From Neocallimastix lanati (nom. inval.) (taxonomy: Eukaryota > Neocallimastigomycota > Neocallimastigomycetes > Neocallimastigales > Neocallimastigaceae), in contig JACVTC010000002.1 in NCBI GenBank assembly GCA_016946835.1, positions 2,375,001 through 2,437,000 of the forward strand: a DNA stretch of 62,000 nucleotides, in the 5' to 3' direction. Shown in pieces: positions 39,055-51,313 of the stretch. Each line of letters starts with the position of its first letter. Positions within the stretch are counted from its first letter, which is position 1. The position numbers and the translations under genes are program-made. The notes beneath the pieces are model-generated. The model was not told the DNA's origin and made no database searches. It was given only the letters and a program-made list of their open reading frames with translations.

Positions 39055-39458
39055 CTCGACAAGGGTTACTATTCCGAAAGTATAAGTGCAAACTAACCAG
39101 GAGCGTCAACACTGAAAATGCAGTAAGACAGGCTAGTAGGGCCAATGTCTCTGAAGGAGAAGACCATAATTTCTTTTAGATAGTCAATTCAAACCCTAAT
39201 CCATAAGGAGGTGAGGTTCGTTGCATATGAAGTTTTTTTCTGAATTTATTTATACACTTATTTTTGATTATTACTTTTTATTTCACTTACCATTTCTTTT
39301 ATTATTATGTTCAATTGGACAAATAATTTTTTTATTTATTATATTAATTCTGTGTTTTTTTATTTTTTTTATTATAATTAAAAGTATTCATGTATTTTAT
39401 ATAAGAATAAATAAATAAAGATTAAAGTTCGCAATAATTGCGGCTATAAAAAAATATA
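39055..39458 (+). mobile_element. LINE 3' tail, copy A
   Basis: It begins CTCGACAAGGGTTACTATTCCG directly after the poly(A) of LINE copy 1. It encodes a basic C-terminal peptide (RQGLLFRKYKCKLTRSVN...), then an A/T-rich 3' UTR, and ends CGCAATAATTGCGGCTATAA plus A's. Three other copies start at 39740, 47110 and 47860. Confidence 0.85.
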
Positions 39459-39466
39459 TATATATA

Positions 39467-40150
39467 TCAGGTGTACTAATTACAGCTTTCTGTGATTCTG
39501 ATGTCCAATATCTAATAGTAATGAAGACACCGTTATCACAGATACGAATAATAATATAGAACTAAGTTCTGATTCTGATAGTAGTAACGAAGTATATAAT
39601 ATTAATAATATTAACAATAGAAATAATATTGTTAATAATAGTAGAAATAGTACCCCGAGCAGGGGTGTACTCGATTTATGTATAATAAATCGCCTGCAAG
39701 AGGAATTAACTTTACTCTTATAAAGTAACAGAAATTATGCCTCGAGCTAGTACTCGGAAAGGGTTACTATTCCGAAAGTATAAGCGCAAACTAACCAGGA
39801 GCGTCAACACTGAAAATGCAGTAAGACAGGCTAGCAGAGGGCCAATGCCTCTGAAGGAGAAGACCATAATTTTTTTCAGATAGACAATTCAAACCCTAAT
39901 CCATAAGGAGGTGAGGTTCGTTGCATATGAACTTTTTTTCTGAATTTATTTATACACTTATTTTTGATTATTACTTTTTATTTCACGTTACTATTTCTTT
40001 ATTATTATGTTTATATTGGACAAATAATATTTATTTATTTTAGTAATTCTGTGTTTTTTTATTTTTTATTAAAATTAAAAGTATTCATGTATTTTATATA
40101 AGAATAAATAAATAAAGATTAAAGTTCGCAATAATTACTGCTATAAAAAA
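39467..40150 (+). mobile_element. LINE 3' part, copy B
   Basis: It is nearly identical to 47590-48290. It holds an Asn/Ser-rich degenerate reading frame, two perfect hairpins at about 39652-39705, the C-terminal LTRSVNTENAVRQASRGPMP peptide at about 39790, and the terminal motif at 40115-40150. Confidence 0.85.
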
Positions 40151-40154
40151 AAGA

Positions 40155-40600
40155 AAACAAAGTGATTCTGATGATAATCGATGGTTATCCTTTCTAAAGT
40201 GGCTTCTAGTACGAAGAGAGAAAATTGGAATACTGGAGGACCGCAGAAAGTGAACTTGATGTTTTATATTGCTTTAAACTGGATATGTAGTAACATTGGA
40301 GTTGTATAATTAATAATATCATGTAGTTTCTACATATTATCATTGCAATGAATCTATTGTATTTTTTATTTTAACATTATTTTGTATATGTATTTTTCTA
40401 TAATATTATTTAAACTTTCATGTAGCTATTGTAAAATGGAAATGTAGGATATTGATTCACTCCAAAGCATGTGTTTAAAACTTTATTTAACTGATGGGAA
40501 TCTTTTTTATGGTCTTTCTCTACTAATATTTTTTTCTTTTTCATATATACTTTTAGCTAATTTATGATTATTCAACAGAAAAATTTTATCGTCATAAAGA
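40155..40600 (+). repeat. Dispersed repeat unit, copy 1 (also at 45240-45640)
   Basis: It matches 45240-45640 along its length (GATGATAATCGATGGTTATC..., CTGGATATGTAGTAACATTGG..., CATGTAGCTATTGTAAAATGG). It probably belongs to the 3' half of the same LINE group, since it shares the lead-in GATTCTGATG with the copy B unit. It has no coding frame of its own. Confidence 0.75.
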
Positions 40601-40984
40601 GCTTTATTAATTGAATGAATTACAATCAGTCAAAAGATAAAAAGAAACGATTATTCATTTTAATAGTATATACAAGTAATCTTGTATCTATATATTTCTA
40701 ACCCTTGTGTAAATTTATAAATATTATATCAGCAATACCGATAAAATCAATCACACACAAAATCTAAAAACTATTAAATCATCAAGAACAATTATATATA
40801 TTTCAAGCTTTCATATATTCAATACCAATTTTTTTTATATACTATTTAAAGGGAATTTACTTTCTCTTTTATTTTTATTTTGTTTTATTATATATATTAA
40901 AAAAAAATTTTTTTATCTATTTTTTATTATTATTATTTTTTTATTTTATACTTCTTTTATTTTATTTTTTTAGGCTTTCTTGAA

Positions 40985-43900
40985 ATGGATAGTACTTCTT
41001 CAAATTCTGCAACTATACCTATTTTACGGCGAGGCCTTCGAAGATACGATATTCTGAATTAAGATTTCATTCTTATCTTTATTCATGATCTTCAATCATG
41101 GTCTGTTAGTAAACTTTGGGAATTTCTTAGTAAGAGTATTTCCAATTGCAATGAAATAATTCATGGAATTACAAAAAAAACACACACCTAATATGGAAAA
41201 TTACTTCATTTTAAGGATAAACTATGATAAACCCACTTATTACCTAAATATTTTATTTCTTCTTACCCATTGCCTTCCAATCAATAAAATTAATTGGATC
41301 CAAACCAACAAAATCTGAACTTTCAGTGAAGTTAAGAAATTTAACAACAAATTTTCTTCTTTTGAAACTAAATCAATGGTTAAAGATTTTCTTTATAGTG
41401 GTATTTACTCACCGTCTACTCAGTTCTTTAATCTTTGTGTCAGTTGGAACATTAATGGATGGAATGATGAAAAACGTGATGGTATTAGATACTTTAATGA
41501 AATTTTTAAACCCATCTATATTTGCTTGCAAGAGGTCGGTAATAGCCAATATCTTAATGTACATTCAAATAATTACCCATTTCTTTGTCACTATAATACA
41601 ATTTTACGTAAAGCTGATCCAAATATACCCGGTATGAGAGGTCTTAGTATAAGTGTACATCGTTCTTGTTCATTTTCTCCTGATCCTTTTGAATATAAGT
41701 ATATCATTTCTGTCAACATTACTTCTTTTTGGGGAATTAAATGCACTATTGGTAATATTTATGTTCCTACGGTCACTTATAAGAAAGAAAGAAAGAATGC
41801 CTTTTCAGAAATTACTAATTGGATAAAGAAACATACTAATACACTTTCTATTCTTGTAGGTGACTTTAATATGTCTAAATCTCAATTAGATAGTTTACTT
41901 AATAAATCATCACATCAGTGGATCACTAAAAACTTATCAGGTCTCGATTTTACATGGGCTCGAGATGGTAGATCGTCTTGTATTGATCATGTTTTATTTA
42001 ATTGTAAAATGAAGGAATACATTAATAAGGTATCTGTTTGTAGTACATTCAATGATAAATCTGACCACTTCCCTCTTATCCTTTCCTGTAAGAAAGATGA
42101 CTCAGAAGGTTTTCGTGCTCCTACTCCTTCTAGAAGATTCAAGTGGTCCCAACGCATGTGTAATGAAAAGCATAATGAAATATTCTCAAGTAACTACTTC
42201 TCAATTCTTCTTAATGATTTGATGATAATAAAGAATTAAGTTCTAATGAAATGGTCAATAAATTTATAGAAACAGCTAATAAAGTTGATGATAAAGTTCA
42301 TGCTAGAGTTCCTTGTGATCTTAAAGGATCAGCTTTCCACTGCCCTTATTATATCAAGAAACTTTCTCATGAAAAGCATGTTGCATTTAATGAAATCAAA
42401 AATTTTTCTTTAGGTTCTAATCTTGAAAACCTTGATGAATTTTTAAATTTGCTTCGTGAATATAAAAATATATGTGGTAAAGTCAGATCAATTAAGTTTT
42501 CTATTAAATCAAAACAATTTCATCAGTCAATAGAATCTACATGTAATGATTTTCGTAATAAAAATGCTAGGAGTGCTTGGTTAAAATTGAAGAAGCTATC
42601 TCACCCTATGTACTCTAATTCTATTTCGTCAAGCGTTTTAAAGGACAAGCAGGGTAACTTTTTATTCTCTCATTCAGATCAATTAAATCGATTTGCTGAA
42701 CATTACAGTGAACTAGCTTCTGATGTTACTCAACACAGTTTGGATAATGAATGCTGGGTAAGTTTATTTGGAACTAATCCTAATAATAATCCTACTTGGA
42801 ATATTAATGATCCTATTACTATGGAAGAAATTCAAAACACTGTGCTTGAAATGAAAAATAATAAAGCTCCTGGACCCGATGGTATTTCGATTGAATTTTT
42901 TAAAGCCTTCTTTAGTAAATCTGATTTATCCGATAATCAAGATGATTCTTCAGATGATCACTACTCTAAGTGTGCTAAATGTATACTTTCATTATTTAAT
43001 AAAATCTGGGATGGTGATTTCCCTGAAGAGTGGAATTCGGCTTCTATAATATCAATTACAAAAAAAGGAGATCTTTCGGATTGTAATAATTATCGTGGTA
43101 TTTCTCTTATTAATGTTGGCTTAAAAATTATTTCAAAGATTGTTACTAATAGAATTGCTAAATATGCCCTTGAACATAAATTTGTTAGACCTGAACAATT
43201 TGGATTTAGAAATAAAGAAGAATGCATAAGTTTATATATTTCAATTAGAGAGATACGTCAAAGAAGAAAATTTCAAGGAAATTTTACTTATTTTGCTTTT
43301 CTCGATCTTAAAAAAGTCTATGATTCAGTACCTATCTTTAATATTTTGACCAAATTATATAACTTAGGAATTAGAGATAAATGTCATCTGTTTTTAAAGA
43401 ATCTTTATCTATCTTCTAAAGCTCGTGCTTTTTTTTAATGGTAATCTCTCAGAAGAATTTTCGATTAATCGTGGTGTTAGACAAGGATGCCCTCTATCTC
43501 CTATTTTATTCAATTTGTTCATTAATGATGTACTGCATAATTGTGATAAGTATGGTGTATATTTAGATTCTCAATATTGTTGTGGTGGACTTTTTGCGGA
43601 TGATATTGTTTTAGTTGATCCATCTAAACAAGCTCTTAAGAAAATTTTGAATATAGTTCATGAATGGGCTATTAAAAATGAAATGACTTTTGGAATTAAT
43701 AAGTGTGCTACTCTTGTTGTAAAACCGATTAACTTTGTTAAACCGATAAACTATGAAGATCCATCTTTCTTTATTGGTAGTAACAAATTACCTAAAACTG
43801 ACAACTATACTTATCATGGTATTCCTTTTGATGAATCTTTATCATTGAAACCTATACAATCCAAATTAAACAGTAATTTAATGTCAAGTTAAATTCATAC

Positions 43901-45241
43901 TTTCGATTTCTTATTAATAAATCTATTCCTCTCCCATTGAAGAAATATGTTTTAATTTCGTTTATTCTTAGTCTTGTTATATATTATGCTCCTCTCTTTG
44001 GTTCAAATAAGAGCAGATGTTCTAAAGCTCAAAAAAATTTTTTAATAGAGGACTTTATTGGTGTTATGGATTTAAATCTCATAATTCTTCTGTTAGTCTC
44101 TATAACATTATTCGTGAATTGAAATACCTCCTCTTTCAGCTATCTGTGCAATATCTCAATTACGATGCTTTAGAAAATGGAAAAATTCATCATGTATTAT
44201 TAATCATCTCACTAATAATATTCATACTATATAACATTACTCATAGACTAAAGAATCAAGGACTTTGGATAAGAAATTAAATGGTAAAAAAACAAGTGAA
44301 GTAAAAAAAAATTTTATTGGGAAAGAGATGTCTTCAAACCCTCAAAAGCTAAAAAAAAGCAATTATTTACAAGGAGAATGATTTTGGATTTATTTCAGAA
44401 ATCAGAAATTTAACATTTCAACATTCTATGTATCAGTTGGGATTCTTTTGGATTTCTCGAATTTGGTGTGGTTTTAAATTCGACATTAGTATTTCCATTA
44501 AAAGAAAAATCGTCTCAGAAGATTGCCCTAAATGTTGCCCTTGTTGTGGTGTTAGTGTACCTAGCTTTTCTCACTGGATCTTTACCTGTAAAGAATTGGA
44601 ATATTACAGAAATAAATCTTTACCTTTTCTAGATGATCTCTTTTTGAAGTTTGCATTGATAATTGAACAAAAATCCTTGGATGTTTCTTTAGATTCAGAA
44701 AACGATTATGATAATAATATTTATTATTATATATTGAGTGCACTTCTTGGTGGGCGTTCAATATATTCAAAAATTAAAGTTAATGATGGGGAACAAAGAC
44801 AATTAGTTGACAATATTTTTAAACAAAGTTAAACTTCGTCAACTGTTCCGTATTTTGTGGGGATTGCGGAGTTTCTAACAAACGTAATACCATTAATTTG
44901 TCGATCTTTTAGTTTGATGATGAAATGGTATTCCGTTGAATCTACTATTGCCGAGAGCGTCGACGTTGAAATGATAAGGCATGGATTTTCACCTCCAGAT
45001 ACAGATTCGATTGATAACACTAATACTGAAATTATTACTCGCAATAATGGACGTGGTGTTATTATCGAGGAATGGGAAAAGTTAGAGGCTATTGCTTCTA
45101 ACGCACTTTTATAATTTTATAATATATAATATTTTATTTCATGTATTTTATTTGTTATTTTTCATTAAAATCAAGTAATTTTATAATTATTATGAATTAA
45201 ATAAAGTTTTCTCTAAGTCTAAAAAAAAAAAAAAAAAAAAA
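40985..45241 (+). mobile_element. LINE copy 2: nearly complete endonuclease-RT retrotransposon, frameshifted
   Basis: It begins at ATGGATAGTACTTC (40985) with a decayed N-terminal or ORF1-like region. The endonuclease domain is 41376-42239 (VSWNINGW, GDFNMS, SDHFPL). After a frameshift, the linker and RT are 42251-43438 (APGPDGISIEFF; NYRGISLIN; FLDLKKVYDSVP). After a slip in a T8 run, the rest of RT is 43425-43892 (GVRQGCPLSP; FADDIVL catalytic box). Further broken frames lead to the C-terminal zinc knuckle CPCC ... FSHWIFTC (44428-44832) and a tail ending at poly(A) 45221-45241. All domains of a single-unit jockey/Tad-like LINE are present in order, but at least three frame breaks make it inactive. 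The extra 3' reading frame at 44857-45114 resembles the stretch at 45808. Confidence 0.9.
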
Positions 45242-45446
45242 ATTATAGCTTTCTGTGATTCTGATGATAATCGATGGTTATCCTTTCTAAAGTGATTTCT
45301 AGTAAGAAGAATGTAAATTGGAATACTGGAAGACCGTGGAAAGTGAACCTGATGCTTTATATTGTCTAAACTGGATATATAGTAACATTGGAATTGTATA
45401 ATTAATGATATTATGTAGTTTCTACATATTATCATTGTAATGAATC

Positions 45447-45485
<39 letters not shown>

Positions 45486-46166
45486 AGCATTATTTTCTAT
45501 ATGTAATTTTCTATAGTTTCATTTAAACTCTTATGTAGCTATTGTAAAATGGAAATAAAGAAGATTGATTCACACCAAAGCTTGTGTTTAGGATATTATT
45601 TAAAGGATGGGAATCTTTTTATAGTCTTTCCTTACTTCCTTCTTATTCTAATATTATAGAATACGAAAATTTCATAAACAGGTTTTTTATATATTCCTTT
45701 TTGATGGAATTTCAGAAATAGATGAACTACAATTCGATACAAGGGAACGGGGACATTTAAGTGAACAACTCCTAAAAAGTTCACAGGGGTCTACTATTCC
45801 GTATATTGTGGTGCTTGCTGAATATCTTGCTAATACAATATCAATCATCAGTAGCTCTCTTGATTTACTTTTTGAGAGGCTTGGCAAAAACACTTTTATT
45901 TCCAAGAGTGACGATGTCGTACCGATATGGCAAAGAAATAGTGCAGTTAGAAGTCCTGTTAATTCTCATCAATACATATTTACTAATAGCACAGTTCCGA
46001 ACGCAGAACCTATAATAAGTAATTCAATTTTTTGATGATCTTTTTTGTGGTCCAGGGGGGAGTTTAGTGGATACAACACTATCTATTTCAAAGATGTTAT
46101 TTCTTTATTTTATTATTTTAGATCCAACTAGTGATCATGCTATTGTACATAGTATACATCACGCCG

Positions 46167-46197
<31 letters not shown>
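45242..46197 (+). mobile_element. LINE 3' fragment with dispersed repeat unit, copy 2
   Basis: 45242-45640 repeats 40155-40600. 45600-46190 repeats the minus-strand fragment 4110-3510 and encodes ERGHLSEQLLKSSQG and LAEYLANTISIISSSLDLLF. It contains a T37 tract and ends in T26 after ATCACGCCGAA. Confidence 0.8.
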
Positions 46198-46201
<4 letters not shown>

Positions 46202-46429
46202 AGAACTTATTTTTATTCTTTATTAAATCAAATATTTTTTATGATTAATTAAAATTTTTTTTTTATTTTACTTATTCTTTTTCATACATTTTTTTTTTAA
46301 CTTTAAATTATAAAATATATTTTTTTAAAAATGTAATACATAAAACTATTTTAATCTATTTAATAAAGTACATGAAGTGTATTTTCTTCCTAGTCTAGAA
46401 AAAAAAGTTTATAAGTAATTATTAATTAA

Positions 46430-47530
46430 ATTGTTTATTGTAATAACTATCGTGGTATATCTCTTATCAATAATAAGATTGTCTGGAAAGGTGTCCTTGT
46501 TGTTATAGAAAAAAATAGTAATCCTCGATTGGAACAATGGCTTTCTAAATGCTATCTTTTCCCTGAATTTCGAATGAAATATTTTATGGATATTGAATTG
46601 CTTTATGAAAAATTTTATATAATTTCTAAATATTGTCCAATATCAAATGGCGATATAGACACTATTGTCACAGATATGAATAATATAAAATCAAGTACAG
46701 ATTCTGATAGTTGTAATTAAGTTTTTAATATTAATATTAATAACAATAGAAATAATATTGTTAATAATAGTAGAACTAGTGATAGTGAAAATAGAAATAA
46801 TAATATTAGTGATAATGAAAATAGAAATAATAATATTAGTGATAGTGAAAATAATAATATCATTACTACTAATGTAGTGAATAGTTCAATTGGTGAAAAT
46901 CGTGTTAATTTAAGTAATTTTCTTTATAATGAGTGTGTAAATATATATATGACGTGGGACCGATTGTATAACTTCCTTTTTGGTGGAAGAGATGCAGATA
47001 TTATTGATATAAATTATTAAAAGAAATGGAACATTTTGTTTAAGAACCAAATTATTTCTGGTGATTATTCAAAAACACCATTCTTGGTGCGATCTGCGAC
47101 TCTCTTTAAAGATATTATGCCTCGGGTTAGTACTCGACAAGGATTACTATTCCTACGGTATAAACGCAACCTAACTAGGAGTGTCAACGCTGAAAATGCA
47201 GTAAGACAGGCTAGCAGAGGGCCAATGCCTCTGAAGGAGAAGACAATAATTTCTTTTAAAATAGTCAATTCAAACCATAAGGAAATGAGGTTCATTACAT
47301 ATGTGCTTTTATCTGAATTTATTTATACACTTTATTTTTGAATATTACTTTTTTTTTATTTCACGTTACTACTTTAAATATTATTATGTTCTAATTGGAC
47401 AAATAATATTTATTTATTTTATTAATTCTGTGTTTTTTTATTTTTTATTAAAATTAAAAGTAATCATGTATTTTATATAAGAATAAATAAATAAAGATTA
47501 AAGTTCGCAATAATTGCAGCTATAAAAAAA
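46430..47530 (+). mobile_element. Chimeric LINE fragment, 3' tail copy C
   Basis: At 46435-46475 an RT piece (NNYRGISLIN) is fused to an unrelated open stretch (46529-46720) and an Asn-rich frame. Then FLFGGRD (about 46975), the basic C-terminal peptide (about 47110-47260) and the terminal motif CGCAATAATTGCAGCTATAA (about 47506) follow. It is a mosaic of LINE pieces. Confidence 0.75.
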
Positions 47531-47589
47531 AAAACAATGATGTGGACTGTTTTTTCCAGGTCCATGGAGGGTTGATGGAAAAGGAATAA

Positions 47590-48290
47590 CCTATATCAGG
47601 TGTACTAATTACAGCTTTCTGTGATTCTGATGTCCAATATCTAATAGTAATGTAGACACCGTTATCACAGATATGAATAATATAGAACTAAGTTTTGATT
47701 CTGATAGTAGTAACGAAGTATATAATATTAATAATATTAACAATAGAATTAATATTGTTAATAATAGTAGAAATAGTACCCCGAGCAGGGGTGTACTCGA
47801 TTTATGTATAATAAATCGCCTGCAAGAGGAATTAACTTTACTCATATAAAGTAACAGAAATTATGCCTCGAGCTAGTACAAGGCAAGGGTTACTATTCCG
47901 AAAGTATAAGCGCAAACTAACTAGGAGTGTCAACGCTGAAAATGCAGTAAGACAGGCTAGCAGAGGGCCAATGCCTCTGAAGGAGAAGACAATAATTTCT
48001 TTTAAAATAGTCAATTCAAACCCTAAATCATAAGGAAATGAGGTTCGTTACATATGTGCTTTTATCTGAATTTATTTATACACTTTATTTTTGAATATTA
48101 CTTTTTTTTATTTCACGTTACTACTTTAAATATTATTATGTTCTAATTGGACAAATAATATTTATTTATTTTATTAATTCTACGTTTTTTTATTTTTTTT
48201 TTATTAAAATTAAAAATATTAGTGTAATTAATAAATTAATAAATGAATAAAGACTAAAGTTCGCAATAATTGTGACTATAAAAAAAGAAA
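47590..48290 (+). mobile_element. LINE 3' part, copy D
   Basis: It is nearly identical to 39467-40150, including the twin hairpins (47780-47830), the conserved C-terminal peptide (47880-47990) and the ending CGCAATAATTGTGACTATAA plus A's. Confidence 0.85.
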
Positions 48291-48296
48291 ATTAAG

Positions 48297-50120
48297 AATT
48301 ATATGTCAGAGACTCACCCTGAGGAGGGTATCGCCAGAAGTGGGGTCTCTGAGGGGGTATTACTATCAGTATTTCCCTTGGTTCAGGGAATACTAGTTCA
48401 TATATAATATTAATATTTATGATCGGTTTGTAGGAGTTTAGAAATCTAATTTACCTATTTCATTTCATTTTTATTTCTATTTTAATCAAAGTTTTTTTTT
48501 TATTTTTAGTTTTTTATCATAAAGGATCTTGGAACTATTTAATTTTTTTTTCTAACTTTTTTACTTCTTTTATCTTTTGTTTTTTATTATTTTTTTAATA
48601 TATATCTATATTTATATATACTTTTATATTTAATATTTTTATATACTTTATATTTCATTTTAACCTTTTATATATATATATTTTATCGTTTTGTCTGAGC
48701 CAGGTAAGTATAACTTTTTTTCCTTTTTTCTTTTTATTCTATTTCATTCTATTCCTTCATCCTTCATTTTCTTTTTTTATTGATTTATTTTTTTCCTTTT
48801 ACTTTCTTCTTCTCTTTATGAATGAATTGAATATTTATCTTTCCTTTCTTCTACTTTACTGATTATTATGTTAATATTTTATTATCTTTATTCTTTTACT
48901 TTATATGAATTCTTACTTTAAAATATTTCAAATAATACAGTATTATTATTCTAGATATCTTACAATTATTGTGTACTATGAACTCAACTCTATATTATTT
49001 AAACTTTTAACATGGCATCCGACAATACCGATGTGTATTCAAGAAATTCTATATGATATTCATTCATAAATTCAAATATTGGTCAGTAAAAAAAACTTTA
49101 CAATTGTCTGTTAAAATTAACTATAAAGAATGTGAAGGTTATTCTAATTCTAATGACCGCAAATCCAATTATAATAAAGTTAAAAAATTAAAAAAATCAA
49201 GAGAAAAATTAAATCGTTTTTTGGTATTCCCAGAGATTTCTATTCATATCATCTTTATTCTAGCACTTCTTTCTTCAATTTATGCTCTAGCTGGAGTATG
49301 AATGGTTGGAATCAAAAATGTTCTATTGGAAATATCTACTTTCCTCAACATAGATGGCCTGAAGCTCATTTATAGTTCTGAAATGGAGAAATGGTGAAGT
49401 AGTTATAATAAGGAAAATTCACCTGTAGTTTTTTTAGGTGATTTTAATATGTCCTTTGAAAAACCTAAGAAGTATATTTTCAAAATATTCCCTGATTGGA
49501 CTGTTGCTAATCTTACTTAGAGTAGTATTATTATTATTATTCTAAAGGTTCCAAAATCTTCATGTATCGACCATATTATCTATAATAAAGCTATGATTCT
49601 TCATGTATATTTATCTTCTGCTTGCTCATTTGTAAATGATATTTCTGATCATTATCTTATTTTCTTATCTTGCAATAAAAATCTTTCAGATGGTTTTAAT
49701 AAACTTAAGAAAACTTTCAAATAGTCTAAACATATTTGTAATACTTAAAATACAAATATACTGTCTCATAATTATTTTTCTGTTTTAGCAAGTAATCTTG
49801 AATCCAAATTTGATGAAATATGAGCAGATGATATGGTTTAATAATTTATTAATACTTCAATCAGTGTTGGTAAAGAAATTAAAGCTTTTATTCCCTCTAA
49901 ATTTAAAGGTCCTGCTTTCTACTGCCTAGAGTATATAAAGAAGATTTCAATTGCCAAACATTTTGCATATGAAAATATTAAACCTTTCTCAGATTGCCTT
50001 TCAATGGATGCATATTTAGATCAATTTACTCAGTATCATAAATTATGCGAAGCTTTGAAAAAGCTTAAAAGCACTTTGCATTCCAATCGTTATAAAGCAA
50101 ATATTGTCAAAATTAGTAAG
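48297..50120 (+). mobile_element. LINE copy 3: 5' UTR and decayed endonuclease
   Basis: It starts directly after the poly(A) of copy D with a GC-rich structured block (48304-48395), then a pyrimidine-rich 5' UTR with a perfect splice-donor-like CAGGTAAGTATAAC at 48701. ATGGCATCCGACAATACC at 49012 starts a decayed N-terminal region (FIHKFKYWSVKK, compare copy 2). Endonuclease motifs remain (FLGDFNMSFE about 49433; SCIDHIIYN about 49560; ISDHYLIF about 49640), with many stops. It is truncated before RT at about 50120. Confidence 0.8.
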
Positions 50121-51312
50121 TATTTAATAAACAAAGTAATGTAATATATATATGATAAATTAAATTCTTTTCAATTTTATTTTAAATAAATTTTCATATA
50201 TAAAAATATATTTAAATTATTACAATGAATAAATAAATTAATTAAAACAAAATTTAATCGCTATAATAATGAATAGACTATAAATAATATTTTATTTTTT
50301 TGTGTTATCTTCATATCATATTAAATGTTAGAATACTCTACTTTAATATTATGGAAACCCATTTAAATTAAATTATAATAATAATAATAAATTTATATTA
50401 AATAAATATATAAGATATTTTATAATTATAAAAAAAAAAAAAAAAAAAAAACTATACATTTATATTAAATAATAAAAATAATATATATAAAAAAAATATT
50501 CAAAAGTATATAATTAAATATATACATAAATAGTATATATAAATATATAACTAAATAGATATATTAATATGTATATAAATATTTAACCAAATAGATACAT
50601 AGTTATATTATAAATATTTAACTAGATAGATACTTAATGAAATAATTATTAATTGTAAATATAAATTTAAAATATAGAAAAATAATAAATATAATTGAAT
50701 AGTATAAATAGCTAAAATATTAATATAATGAAACAAAAAAAAAAAAAAGTATATATGAAATATAAATAAGACAAATAATGAAATGTAGATATGAAATATA
50801 AATAAAACAAATAATGAAATGTAGATATGAAATATAAATAAAACAAATAATGAAATGTAGATATGAAATATAAATAAAATAAATAATGAAATGTATATAT
50901 GAAATTTAAATAAAAATAAATAAATAAATATAAATGTAAAATACAGATAAAATTAATAATGAAATGAATCAAAAATAAATAAATATAAATTATTAATTTA
51001 ATAATATAGATTAATAAAATATTTATATAATGTAAAATTTAAATACATAAAGTTAAGTATTAAATATTTAATGGACATATATATAAATAAAATATAGTGT
51101 GTACACAGCAAAATGTATTATTATTCAATTAAAATTTATTTATTATATATTAACTTATATGAATTAATAAAGTATTTAAAAGACTCCAAATATTAATTTC
51201 ATAAAAAAATTTTCTTTTTATATTTTACATACAAATTATTACATAATCAAATATTATAAATATTTATAATACTTTAATGTACAAAAGTTTAAATATTATG
51301 TTGAACTTTAAC
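50121..51312. other. AT-rich stretch with a 36-bp tandem repeat
   Basis: The tandem array at about 50750-50960 has 5 copies of a unit of about 36 bp (GAAATGTAGATATGAAATAT...). There is no gene. If the copia 3' LTR exists, it would occupy the right part, ending at 51313. Confidence 0.65.
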
Positions 51313-51313
51313 A

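Noticed and set aside
48300-48400. HDV-like or hammerhead ribozyme
   Set aside because: No CUGAUGA/GAAA core and no P2 partner for an HDV fold; kept only as a structured block.
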